Shown here piece by piece: positions 17,301 through 25,543 of a stretch of DNA of 64,000 bases. Where the stretch lies: NCBI GenBank assembly GCA_024276195.1, contig JAJRXR010000021.1:1-64000 (forward strand), written 5' to 3'. The notes beneath the pieces are model-generated. The model ran no database searches, had not been told where the DNA came from, and was given only the letters and a program-made list of their open reading frames with translations. The stretch's first letter is position 1. Every line of letters begins with the position of its first letter. This DNA is from Planctomycetota bacterium. GTDB taxonomy: Bacteria; Planctomycetota; Phycisphaerae; Phycisphaerales; UBA1924. The translations under genes and the position numbers were made by a program.

Positions 17301-19877
17301 CTGACCAACCCGTTCGACGTGCCGATCAGCCTCGGCTCGATCAGCAAGGGCGACCGGGAGCCGCTGGCTGCCGACGAGTATCTGTACTATGTCGAGTTCA
17401 ACGGTCGCATGTTCAAGGTGTGCGATTTCGACGAGAACTCGAGCTCGAACCAGTACCGAAACGTTGTGCTCGACCCGGGCGAGGCGCGGACGTTCTACGT
17501 CCTGGCCAACGACGGCCCGAACGCGATGGGTGATATCGCCAGCAAGTGGCAGGCGCTGCGCCAGGGGTACAACCCGGGCGCTACGGTCACCGAAGTTGGT
17601 ATTCAGGCCTGGCTGAACACCCAGTTCAAGGTCAGCACGGGGGGCGGGCCGACGTCGCTCACCGGCTCGGCCCGGGTCCGCCGGTTCGACCCGATCACAG
17701 GGATGGCGGCCAGCTTCACGAGCTACGACAACGTGCTCAAGAAAGCGGCGGCTCCGGCGCTCGGACGCCCGGCGACGAACCGGGTGACCCGCTTGTGGCG
17801 GCGGATGCCCGTTCGCTCTGCGGGCGGCACGGTCTCGGCGGTCAAAACGCCCGAGCACGACCTTCTGGTGGACCGCCTGCGTGAGGCGGGCGCGCCCACG
17901 GGACCAACGAGTGTGCTGTCAACGCTGGTCCCCGTGCCATCGACGCTGACCCGGGATGAGGTCAAGAACACGGTCGCCGGCAACGAGGCGAGCGCGGGCG
18001 GGAGCATCGCCGGGCGCAACGACAACTCCGGCTTTACCTATGTCTTCTACGGCTCGATCCGGCGCGGCGATCACCCGGGCGGCACGGGCAACGGCTATCA
18101 GCCCGCTGGCGAGAACGGGCGCGGCGTGCTCCCGGCCTGGATGATCGAGGCCGGCGCCAAAACCAACATCGACGAGAGCGTCCCGTTCACCGGGACCACC
18201 GGCGCCACCAGAAGGCTCCGCAGGTCCAACTTCGTGTTCTCCCGCAACTTCGCGTACAAATCGTTCGCGGACTTCATGGGCATCGGCGTCACGACCGGCT
18301 TCGGCCCGGCGATCGAGACGATCGCACGCCACCCGCGCACCAAGAGCTCACTCACCGGGTTCACCTCCAAGATCATCGATACGACCACCGGGGGCGATTC
18401 GTACTACAAGGCCTCGACCGGGGCCAACACCGTGACGCTCAACCCGGAGCTGCACGCGCGGAACCGGGCGATCAAAACGTCGGTGACGGACCCGTACACG
18501 GGTGTGAACCGCGAGGTCTCGCTCGTGAGCGTGTCGGACCTGCTGCTGATCCCGGCGGTCGGCTGGATCGAGGAGCCGGACGCGTCGAACGCGAGGGCGT
18601 TCAACGATGACCAGTGGGTGACGCTCGGCGAGTCGCTGGGCTACGCCCTGAACATGGTCCCCGCAGCGACGAACACCGCGCTGCCCGGGGTTGATCCGCT
18701 TGAGCGGCTTGTGACAACGAACGCTTCCGGGCGGCGCTATGTGCTCGACCGGCTGCACCTGCGCCTTGATGATTATGTCTCGTTCTACGACTCGCCCACG
18801 CCGGCCGACGGGGTGTACCAGGCGAACCCGGGCGATCTGGATGTGGTGGTCGGCTCGGGCCTGCCGATGGCGATGGATCTGGTCTCGCGGTTCAGGCGGT
18901 TCGGGCCTGATGACGCGGCCGAGTCGCTGACGAGCAAAGTCATGGGGCGGATCAACCTGAACACGGCGACGCTGTCCACGCTGTGGAGCGTGCCGATGCT
19001 GACACCGTCGCTCGAGACGCTCACCATGGGGCGCCGAGAGTTCTGGGGCTTCGATCCGCAGTCATCCGGGGCGGCTACGAGCGACATCGGGCTGTGGGAT
19101 CTGGACGCGCCCGAGCGCACGCCGGACATCGCGGCCCACCTGCTGTCGTACCGCGACCGAAGCCCGGCGCAGTACCGGGGCAACTCGTTCGATTACTCGA
19201 GTGTTAATATCGCGCTGGCTGGCCCGCAGGCGTTCGAGTACGCGCTGCTCGACGAGACGGGCAACGTCTGGACCGACCCGCAACGCGCCAGTGTCATGGT
19301 GACAAACCTCCACGGTTCCAATCCGGCCAACCCGCTTGTCAACCCAGAGCTCGGGCGCACGGTCATGACCGGCATCGGGGGCCTGCGCGAGCAGCTCGGG
19401 TTCTCGACCCCGGCCGAGGTCATGGCGGCGATCGTGGACAAGGATCTTGACCTGACCACGCTCTTCCCGAGCGTGACATTCGACTCGATCCGCCAGAACC
19501 TGCCGACTTCGCTCGGCTCTGATGTGGATGCCAGCGGCGACGCCCGCAACGTCGAGCGCCGCGCCGCAGGCGGAGATTCGGTCACCACCGACCGCCTGCT
19601 CTACCTCGGCGGTCGCACCGACCAGGTCGCCAACGACTACGAAGAGCAGCTCGCGGTGCTCAACGCTGTCCTCGGCACGACCGACGTGCGCTCGGACACG
19701 TTCGCGGTCTGGTTCGTGGTGCACGGGTACCAGGAGAGCGACGTGGCGGACCTCCGCCCCGACGACCCGCTGGTCCCGAGCTTCGCCCGGCGGTTCATCA
19801 TGGTCGTGGACCGCTCGAACGTCACCGAGCGTGGGCAGAAGCCGCGGGTGCTGCTCCTGCGTGAGGTCCCGCTCTAA
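14364..19877 (+). CDS. Giant GspK/PilX-like pilus tip protein (cluster A)
   Basis: 1837 aa. The ATG at 14364 has an aaggag ribosome site 8 bases upstream. A basic N-terminal region of about 45 residues precedes RRGSALLLVIGALALISVFAAIYV, which is the GspK/PilX type of hydrophobic helix: it starts RGSALL and has no Glu at +5. The next residues, TIGQSDQRSSSAHELNRRVQNFGPLFGDYIAQII, form a polar helix. Near residue 1530 GRINLNTATLSTL matches the NxNTA motif of the GspK SAM-like domains. Between these are about 1400 residues without a recognised domain, with Gly-rich linkers (GGTFGGGGGGAST and FGGGGGG). GspK is normally about 320 aa. It is the last gene of cluster A, the usual place for gspK, and is followed by a terminator. 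Confidence 0.75.
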   Translation: MRHNDTLGGTSMNPIARFIKRRRPGVLRESCGRAVSASNSQARRGSALLLVIGALALISVFAAIYVTIGQSDQRSSSAHELNRRVQNFGPLFGDYIAQIIAEDRLDTVLRLAFDEGGGPAGGTFGGGGGGASTAQVRQKIYRENTDLPLTDWTVRSIPSRINPAMLGSIANQSRLAFTPGGTQPAPWFVNGTDTAQRLAAYRLDRRVASDPWLASTAPTYLGAGPDRFSATFGAAAERHRLRYLDDRDWAHISNLSPDGFFVNLYNLRGNAGGFNADPAYTIGGYNYAGSPADPPRMSDGLTLLKKRMGDGALQAMDVRTEGFWVPGALNPVAWDIANLGDPENVPALWSTNQRFMLMPMDQAFFSYDKFGVIADWESPDYPAYQYADTDGDGLADARWFELTDSSDSGLNDNQLSYRFLAPAEGYRLFAAARVVDLSALLNINVATDGMVGPTDKAMWTPSSVDLRRALTMQDFAREYRDWKRPASKGLAPGSIKRDGPPVQQLGDGDAFADYTKYQFNPDWMDPTTPPDGAGFGWNGALIGAYSADAVALAIETETSLGASDVGRFGGGGGGVVGLRELSRFDFGDNMQNLSALRQLSYYDRVGSIDPTDPVARGASDLGTGLFGMSDLGEMLTFWGINDDEVVSRLERVLFGRYDDANANITQTTSRFSPYLDGRPTELDRRRHDTLNSSFNPSRPPETDGRVDPDSMALIALSRRRALTTISGGAGILSSLLDPAELDTLNASEAPELIHDFVNGLLAGIPTSDRTSGRDVFEMFSDVLASNAQIRDAWDRSKPEFNTMFYGHQGPELALTLSAFLTANLIDAYDTDREPTPISVYALDPASSLVTVQEFDASNAQGGAFPWIQSQKIKLSQLGDGLNAPTMFENNVVRPAYTVYGLEAYPVLTEVAAMVVMTDASSRASGIAQGDNDASGGGRPWVDPGGSPPPSEITINVNDWDVTNAWNMNPDLALVAFAFQLTNPFDVPISLGSISKGDREPLAADEYLYYVEFNGRMFKVCDFDENSSSNQYRNVVLDPGEARTFYVLANDGPNAMGDIASKWQALRQGYNPGATVTEVGIQAWLNTQFKVSTGGGPTSLTGSARVRRFDPITGMAASFTSYDNVLKKAAAPALGRPATNRVTRLWRRMPVRSAGGTVSAVKTPEHDLLVDRLREAGAPTGPTSVLSTLVPVPSTLTRDEVKNTVAGNEASAGGSIAGRNDNSGFTYVFYGSIRRGDHPGGTGNGYQPAGENGRGVLPAWMIEAGAKTNIDESVPFTGTTGATRRLRRSNFVFSRNFAYKSFADFMGIGVTTGFGPAIETIARHPRTKSSLTGFTSKIIDTTTGGDSYYKASTGANTVTLNPELHARNRAIKTSVTDPYTGVNREVSLVSVSDLLLIPAVGWIEEPDASNARAFNDDQWVTLGESLGYALNMVPAATNTALPGVDPLERLVTTNASGRRYVLDRLHLRLDDYVSFYDSPTPADGVYQANPGDLDVVVGSGLPMAMDLVSRFRRFGPDDAAESLTSKVMGRINLNTATLSTLWSVPMLTPSLETLTMGRREFWGFDPQSSGAATSDIGLWDLDAPERTPDIAAHLLSYRDRSPAQYRGNSFDYSSVNIALAGPQAFEYALLDETGNVWTDPQRASVMVTNLHGSNPANPLVNPELGRTVMTGIGGLREQLGFSTPAEVMAAIVDKDLDLTTLFPSVTFDSIRQNLPTSLGSDVDASGDARNVERRAAGGDSVTTDRLLYLGGRTDQVANDYEEQLAVLNAVLGTTDVRSDTFAVWFVVHGYQESDVADLRPDDPLVPSFARRFIMVVDRSNVTERGQKPRVLLLREVPL

Positions 19878-19908
19878 AGGGTCTCGGATTCAGAGAATCA
19901 TCATCGCG

Positions 19909-19943
19909 CCCGCCCGAGCGACCTGCCCGGGCGGGTGTTTTCG
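19909..19943 (+). terminator. Rho-independent terminator after cluster A
   Basis: The perfect arms cccgcccg (19909-19916) and cgggcggg (19928-19935) are followed by tgttttcgtt. It lies 31 bases after the stop of the giant gene and about 75 bases before tRNA-Pro. Confidence 0.8.
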
Positions 19944-20017
19944 TTGTTCGCCATCTGGATACCCCGCCCGGGGGGGCGCAGGGCGAATACAATGTCTTCC
20001 CCGGAATGGGGCTGGAA

Positions 20018-20091
20018 CAGGGCGTAGCTCAGCTTGGTAGAGCGTGTGGTTTGGGGCCACAAGGTCGCAGGTTCGAATCCTGTCGCCCTGA
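20018..20091 (+). tRNA. tRNA-Pro (anticodon TGG)
   Basis: Acceptor CAGGGCG pairs with CGCCCTG. The D arm has GCTC/GAGC, the anticodon stem is TGTGG/CCACA with loop TTTGGGG (anticodon TGG), and the T arm is CGCAGG-TTCGAAT-CCTG. The discriminator is A and CCA is not encoded. Confidence 0.95.
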
Positions 20092-20203
20092 TTGAGGAGA
20101 GGGTGAGCCAGGCCGCAACCGGCGGCGAGGCCCGCCATACATTCTGACGATGGCGTGCGGCGGTTCGCGGCGCGGAGCATGAAGTACTTTGCAGGAGTCT
20201 GAG

Positions 20204-23044
20204 ATGAGCCCGATCAATCTGAACCGCGCCGGGATCGCATCGATCCTGGGCGCTGCGGCCTTCGCGTCGAGCGTCGCCTCCGCCCAGCCGCTGACGCAGG
20301 ACCCGGCGCTGGTCACGGGCGAGCTGAGCAACGGGATGCGCTACATCATCCTCGAGCACGCCAACCCGCCCGGGCGGGTCAACATGTTCATGCACATCTC
20401 GTCGGGCTCGCTCAACGAGACCGAACAGACGCGCGGCATCGCCCACTTCCTCGAACACATGGCCTTCAACGGGGGCGCAAACATCGCCCCGGGCGAGGTG
20501 GTCCCGTACTTCGAGTCGCTGTCGATGTCCTTCGGGAAGCACCTCAACGCGTTCACCAGCTTCGACCAGACGACGTACACGCTCTCGCTGCCAGACACCG
20601 AGATCAGCACGCTCAAGAAGGGGTTTCTCTTCTTCGATGATGTGCTGTTCGGGATGCTGCTCCAGAGCGATGAGATCGACGACGAGCGCGGCGTCATCAT
20701 GGAAGAGCTGCGCACCGGCAAGGGGCCGCAGCAGCGCATCCGCGACCAGATTTTCGAGAGGATCGCCCCCGGCTCGACGTTCGGTCGGCGCTTGCCCATC
20801 GGGACCGAGGAGACGATCAACAGCGTGACGCGCGACGACTTTGTGGACTACTACTCCACGTGGTACACGCCCGCGAACGCGACGCTGATGATCGCCGGAG
20901 ACTTCGACGCGGCCCCCATAGAACAGGCCATCCGCGAGACCTTCGACCGGGGCGAACGCGCAGCACGCCCGGTGGATCTGGACGCGGGCGTCAAGCCTTA
21001 CTCGGGGCTGCGGGCGATTGTCGCGACCGACGATGAGCTGACCAAGGCGGACGTCGGGTTCATCGGGGTGGATGCCGCCCGGGAGCCCGTGACGACCGAG
21101 GAGCAGTTCCGCGCTCGCCTGGTCGAGTCCATGGCGGTCCAGGCCTTCAATCGGCGCCTGGGCGCCAAGATCAACGACAGCGCTGTGAGCTTCACCACCG
21201 GCAGCGCAATCTCGATGGATCTGTTCGGCGTCGCGAGCCTCTCGCAGATGAGCGTGCAGGGCGACGCGGCGGACTGGCGCACGATGCTGGAAGAGGCCGC
21301 GACAGAGCTGCGCCGGGCCAGGCTCCACGGCTTCAGCCAGCGCGAGATCGACGATGTGCGCAAGACGTTGGTCGCCGGCGCCGAGCGGGCGAGTGAGCGC
21401 GAGGCGACCGTGCCCGCCACCGCTCGCCTGGGAGAGCTCAACGCGGCGGTCGCGAGCAGCGCCACGCCCGTGAGCGCGGCGGACCGGCTCGCACTGGTCC
21501 GCAAGTACGCCGACGGGATCACCCCCGCCGAGGTCGGCGCCGTGTTCAACGAGCTGTTCGATGACGAGAAGGTGACGGTAATCGCCGAGCTGCCCACCTC
21601 GAGCGATGTCCCGACGGAGGACGAGCTGCTGGCGCTGTCGCGTTCGCTGCTGGCGGTGACGCCCGAGGGCGAGCTGGAGACAGGCCGCCCGACCGAGCTG
21701 CTGGCCCAGGCGCCCGAGGGCGGCGAGATCGTCTCGCTGACCGAGCACGAGGCGACGGGCGTCGCCACCGCGTGGCTGGACAACAACGTCTGCATCCACC
21801 ACCGCGAAATGGATATCCAGGAGGGGCAGGCGACGATCACGATCACGCTCGCCGGCGGGGAGATCCTCGAAGACGCGACCAACCACGGGATCTCCGAGGC
21901 CGCGGCCCTCGCGTGGAACCGACCCGCGACGGACACCCTGACCTCAACAAACATCCGCGACCTGATGACCGGCGCCAAGGTGCGCGTCGGGGGCGGGGCG
22001 GGCAATGACGTGATGTCGCTGAGCGTGTCGGGGAGTCCCGAAGAGCTTGAGCGGGGGTTGCAACTGGCGTACCTGCTGCTGACGCGCCCGAAGATCGAGC
22101 AGGCCGCGTTCGATCAGTGGCGCCAGGAGCGCGTGCTCCAGATCGAGCAGAGCAAGAAAACGCCCAACGGGCAGGTCGCGGAGGCGGTGGCCCGGGCGCT
22201 CCTGCCCGAGGGCGAGGTCCGCCGCCGCCCGCTGACCGAGGCAGAGGTCATGAGCGTCACCCTCGAACGCGCGCAGGACTGGCTGGATCATGCCATCCAG
22301 ACGGCCCCGATCGAGGTCTCGGTTGTGGGCGACATCGACCGACGCACCGCGTTGGAACTTGTGGTTCAGTACGTCGGCTCGCTGGCGGCGCGCGAGCGGA
22401 TGTCCAGCTCGACCTTGTCGGACAAGCGGATGATCCATCGCCCGGAGGGGCCTCGGGTTGTGGTGCTTGAGGTGGAGACCCAGACGCCCGTGGCCATTGC
22501 CGTCGCGGGCAGCTTTGGCGTGCCGCTGGGCGAGGTTCGAGACCGGCGCGTGCTCAACCTCACCGCCCAGATCCTCACGACCCGCCTGATCTCCCGCCTC
22601 CGCGAGGCGGAGCAGCAGGTGTACTCGATCTCGGCCCAGTCGCTGCCGGGCGTTGAGTACCCGGAGCTGGGGTTGTTCTTCGCCGCTTCGGCCACGGCCC
22701 CCGGCAACGGCGACCGACTCACCGAGGTGATCCACGAGATGTTCACCGAGATGCTCGAGAACGGACCCAGCGCCGAAGAGGTCGAGACCGCCCGGGCTCA
22801 GGTGCTCAACACCATCGACGAGCAGATCAAGCAGCCGCAGTTCTGGAGCGGCTCCCTCGCCAGCCTGCACTACCGGGGTGTCAACCTCGACGACGTGACC
22901 AACGCCCGGGCGGACTACAACTCCTTCACCGAGGCGGACGTGACCGAGGTGCTCGGACGCTACTACCGCGAGGACTCGCGGGTGACGATCATTGTGCGCC
23001 CCAAGCCCAAGGCCGAGGGCGAGGGCGACGCCGAAGGCGGCTAA
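20204..23044 (+). CDS. Exported M16 (pitrilysin-family) zinc protease
   Basis: 946 aa. The ATG at 20204 is preceded by aggag, and a signal peptide (to ASSVASAQP, about residue 28) follows. The inverted zinc motif HFLEH gives H81, E84 and H85; the distal ligand region is ER-x5-EE at about residues 161-168. The C-terminal half (from about residue 510) is a second, inactive M16 domain, as in PqqL-like proteins. M16 enzymes form a clamshell chamber and cut short peptides. It precedes genes for a peptide-type ABC transporter by about 40 bases, so extracytoplasmic degradation followed by uptake is a possible joint role. That link is inferred from order only. Confidence 0.9.
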   Translation: MSPINLNRAGIASILGAAAFASSVASAQPLTQDPALVTGELSNGMRYIILEHANPPGRVNMFMHISSGSLNETEQTRGIAHFLEHMAFNGGANIAPGEVVPYFESLSMSFGKHLNAFTSFDQTTYTLSLPDTEISTLKKGFLFFDDVLFGMLLQSDEIDDERGVIMEELRTGKGPQQRIRDQIFERIAPGSTFGRRLPIGTEETINSVTRDDFVDYYSTWYTPANATLMIAGDFDAAPIEQAIRETFDRGERAARPVDLDAGVKPYSGLRAIVATDDELTKADVGFIGVDAAREPVTTEEQFRARLVESMAVQAFNRRLGAKINDSAVSFTTGSAISMDLFGVASLSQMSVQGDAADWRTMLEEAATELRRARLHGFSQREIDDVRKTLVAGAERASEREATVPATARLGELNAAVASSATPVSAADRLALVRKYADGITPAEVGAVFNELFDDEKVTVIAELPTSSDVPTEDELLALSRSLLAVTPEGELETGRPTELLAQAPEGGEIVSLTEHEATGVATAWLDNNVCIHHREMDIQEGQATITITLAGGEILEDATNHGISEAAALAWNRPATDTLTSTNIRDLMTGAKVRVGGGAGNDVMSLSVSGSPEELERGLQLAYLLLTRPKIEQAAFDQWRQERVLQIEQSKKTPNGQVAEAVARALLPEGEVRRRPLTEAEVMSVTLERAQDWLDHAIQTAPIEVSVVGDIDRRTALELVVQYVGSLAARERMSSSTLSDKRMIHRPEGPRVVVLEVETQTPVAIAVAGSFGVPLGEVRDRRVLNLTAQILTTRLISRLREAEQQVYSISAQSLPGVEYPELGLFFAASATAPGNGDRLTEVIHEMFTEMLENGPSAEEVETARAQVLNTIDEQIKQPQFWSGSLASLHYRGVNLDDVTNARADYNSFTEADVTEVLGRYYREDSRVTIIVRPKPKAEGEGDAEGG

Positions 23045-23081
23045 GAGCGCAGGTCCGACGGTGTTCCGGTATCGTCCCGCT

Positions 23082-24365
23082 ATGGGCAGGGCGCGCACAT
23101 CAGACGAGGCTCAGGCGTCGGTCCCGGCGATCATGGCGCCCCCGATGGCCAAGGATCACCCGCTGACCCGCTCGGTCGCGGGAATGATCGGGCTGGCCTT
23201 TCTCGTCGCGATGATCCTCGTGAGCCTTGGCTCCCTCCCGTTTACGCTTTCGCAAGACGACGGCGTGCCCAGGTACAACGCGGGCATCCCGCGCGAGGGG
23301 CGCCTGCCCCCGTTCTGGGCGCCCCACGACAAGGGCGACACCGATCGCCAGTTCCTTGCGGTTCAGGCGAGCATCGCTCAGGACCCGGACCTGCTCGAAT
23401 CGGCGCGCGCGATCGCGTTCGATGAGGGGCTCACGCTCGACGAGGCGTTCGAAGCGCGTGAGGGCAGGGCGTTCGAGCGCCTGCGCGCTCTGGCGCCGAA
23501 GCCGCTGTTCGGGACGGACTACCTCGGGCGAAGCTTGTTGATCCGTGTGCTCACGGGCGGCGGGATCTCGCTGAGTATCGGGATCGCCGCGGCTCTGCTG
23601 AGCGTCTGCATCGGGACGCTCTACGGCGCTGTCGCGGGCTACGTCGGCGGCATGGTTGACGCTGTGATGATGCGCGTCGTGGACATCTTGTACGGGCTGC
23701 CGTACATCCTGCTCGTCGTGCTGCTCGCCGTCGCGGTGGACGCGGCGGTCGAGAGCTGGGCGAGCGACCGCGTCGCGCGCTTCAGCGAGCAACGCGCGGC
23801 GTACGTCGAGGACGCGGTTGAGTCCGATGGGGGCGAAGTCAGCGATGAACGCCGGGCAGAGCTGGAGCGCGAGGCGCTCGCGGAGATCGGCTCGGGCGAG
23901 CTCCGCAGCGGGACGCAGAACGCGATCAACGTGGTGACGCTGCTCGTCGCGATCGGGGGCGTGTCGTGGCTGACGATGGCGCGCGTGATCCGCGGCCAGG
24001 TGCTGAGCATGAAGAACCAGCCGTTTGTGGAGGCGGCCCGGGCGATCGGGGCGCCGACACACCGGATCTTCGGGCGCCATCTGCTGCCGAACCTGCTTGG
24101 GCCGGTGATTGTGTACGCGACGCTGTCGGTGCCGCAGGCGATTCTGCAGGAGAGCTTCCTGAGCTTCCTGGGCATCGGGGTCAAGCCGCCGCTGCCGAGC
24201 TGGGGCAACCTCGCGGCGGAAGGACTCAACGAGCTGAACCCATATAAGAGCCACTGGTGGCTGCTGTTCTTCCCGTGCCTGCTGCTGGGGCTGACGCTGC
24301 TCGCGCTCAACTTCGTCGGCGAAGGCTTGCGCGAAGCCTTCGACCCGAAACGGGCGAGGCGCTAA
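23082..24365 (+). CDS. ABC transporter permease, OppC/DppC type, with a large insertion
   Basis: 427 aa from the ATG at 23082; ATGs at 23133 and 23148 are also possible. One N-terminal membrane segment (MIGLAFLVAMILVSLGSLPF) is followed by a soluble region of about 110 residues. The BPD-type permease core starts at FGTDYLGRSLLIRVLTGGG. The cytoplasmic EAA loop EAARAIGAPTHRIFGRHLLPN, which contacts the ATPase, is present. Between two membrane helices lies an extra charged helical stretch (about residues 225-275, ESWASDRVARFSEQ to EIGSGELRSGTQ) that usual OppC proteins lack. Its OppD-like partner follows 3 bases downstream. No OppB-like permease or binding protein is adjacent. Confidence 0.87.
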   Translation: MGRARTSDEAQASVPAIMAPPMAKDHPLTRSVAGMIGLAFLVAMILVSLGSLPFTLSQDDGVPRYNAGIPREGRLPPFWAPHDKGDTDRQFLAVQASIAQDPDLLESARAIAFDEGLTLDEAFEAREGRAFERLRALAPKPLFGTDYLGRSLLIRVLTGGGISLSIGIAAALLSVCIGTLYGAVAGYVGGMVDAVMMRVVDILYGLPYILLVVLLAVAVDAAVESWASDRVARFSEQRAAYVEDAVESDGGEVSDERRAELEREALAEIGSGELRSGTQNAINVVTLLVAIGGVSWLTMARVIRGQVLSMKNQPFVEAARAIGAPTHRIFGRHLLPNLLGPVIVYATLSVPQAILQESFLSFLGIGVKPPLPSWGNLAAEGLNELNPYKSHWWLLFFPCLLLGLTLLALNFVGEGLREAFDPKRARR

Positions 24366-24368
24366 CGC

Positions 24369-25493
24369 ATGAGCACCGCCCAGACGCTTGCACCCCAGAC
24401 GCAGAGCCAGCCCCAGAGCGCTGCGCCGGCGCCTGATGCGCCCCTGCTCGAGGTGCGAGACCTTGGCGTGTCGTTCCGCAACGGCTCCGGCCCACGCATC
24501 CAGGCGGTCGATGGCGTCAGCCTGAGCGTCTACCCGAGGCAAACGCTCGCGGTCGTGGGCGAGTCCGGGTGCGGCAAGTCCGTGACAGCGCTGACCACGC
24601 TGGGCCTGATCCCGTCGCCCCCGGCTCGCGTTGACCGGGGCTCGATCGTGTTCAGCGACGCCGGTCAGTCGCAGGACCTGCTCGCGATCGACGCGCGCGC
24701 GATGCGCCGCGTCCGCGGCGGGAAGATCGCGATGATCTTCCAGGAGCCCATGACCTCGCTCAACCCGGTGTTCTCCGTCGGCGACCAGATCACCGAGGCC
24801 ATCATCGAGCACCAGCGCGTCTCCAAGCGAAAGGCCCGGGAGATCGCCGTCAGCGCGATGGACGACGTGGGCATCCCCGACCCCGAGTCTCGCCTGCGCG
24901 CCTACCCGCACCAGTTCTCGGGGGGAATGCGCCAGCGGGTAATGATCGCGATGGCGCTGGCGTGCCAGCCGAGCCTGCTGCTCGCCGACGAGCCCACAAC
25001 CGCTCTCGATGTCACCATCCAGGCCCAGATCCTTGATCTGCTCGGTGAACTCAAGCGTTCACGCGGCATGGGCATCATGCTCATCACCCACGACTTGGGC
25101 GTTGTTCACGAGCAGGCGGACGTGGTCTGCGTCATGTACGCCGGTCGCGTGGTCGAGTACGGCACATGCGAGACCGTCTTTCGCAGCCCGCTGCACCCGT
25201 ACACGCGAGGCTTGCTCGCGTGCATCCCGAGGATGCATGAGCGGCGCAAAAGGCTGCAAACGGTCCGCGAGGTTGTCGAGGACGAGGCCCAGTTCACTCG
25301 CTTGGGCGGCGGGGTCCGCCCCTGGTGGCCCTGGCACGAGGCGCCGGGCGGGACGCGCCCGGGGGGGCCAAGCTCGTGCCTGGGCGAGATCGAGAAGGAC
25401 CACTGGATCGGGCTCTGGAGCACGGACGCGGCGGCGGCGCTGTGCGGGCGGAGCGCCGATCTCCGCTGGCGGCGCGCCCGCCCGGGCGAGTAA
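24369..25493 (+). CDS. Oligopeptide/dipeptide-type ABC transporter ATPase (OppD/DppD family)
   Basis: 374 aa. After a Gln/Pro/Ala-rich start of about 28 residues there is a complete ABC domain: Walker [10 protein letters not shown]-loop [12 protein letters not shown], signature SGGMRQR, Walker [13 protein letters not shown] and switch His in ITHDLGVV. The OppD-type C-terminal segment [15 protein letters not shown] is present and is followed by a Gly/Trp-rich tail with two cysteines. It would power import of peptides or nickel with the preceding permease. Two ATPases (OppD and OppF) normally serve such importers; only one is here, so the complex is incomplete in this window or uses parts from elsewhere. 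Confidence 0.92.
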   Translation: MSTAQTLAPQTQSQPQSAAPAPDAPLLEVRDLGVSFRNGSGPRIQAVDGVSLSVYPRQTLAVVGESGCGKSVTALTTLGLIPSPPARVDRGSIVFSDAGQSQDLLAIDARAMRRVRGGKIAMIFQEPMTSLNPVFSVGDQITEAIIEHQRVSKRKAREIAVSAMDDVGIPDPESRLRAYPHQFSGGMRQRVMIAMALACQPSLLLADEPTTALDVTIQAQILDLLGELKRSRGMGIMLITHDLGVVHEQADVVCVMYAGRVVEYGTCETVFRSPLHPYTRGLLACIPRMHERRKRLQTVREVVEDEAQFTRLGGGVRPWWPWHEAPGGTRPGGPSSCLGEIEKDHWIGLWSTDAAAALCGRSADLRWRRARPGE

Positions 25494-25543
25494 ACTCAAC
25501 ACGCGCCCCAGGCGCGTTCTGAAGACAGGCCCGGACTGCTCCT

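Noticed and set aside
14481..17858. Minus-strand open frame of over 1100 codons opposite the giant K/PilX-like gene
   Set aside because: Its composition is dominated by Arg, Val and His with no signal or domain, and the plus-strand frame has the ribosome site, helix and motif evidence.
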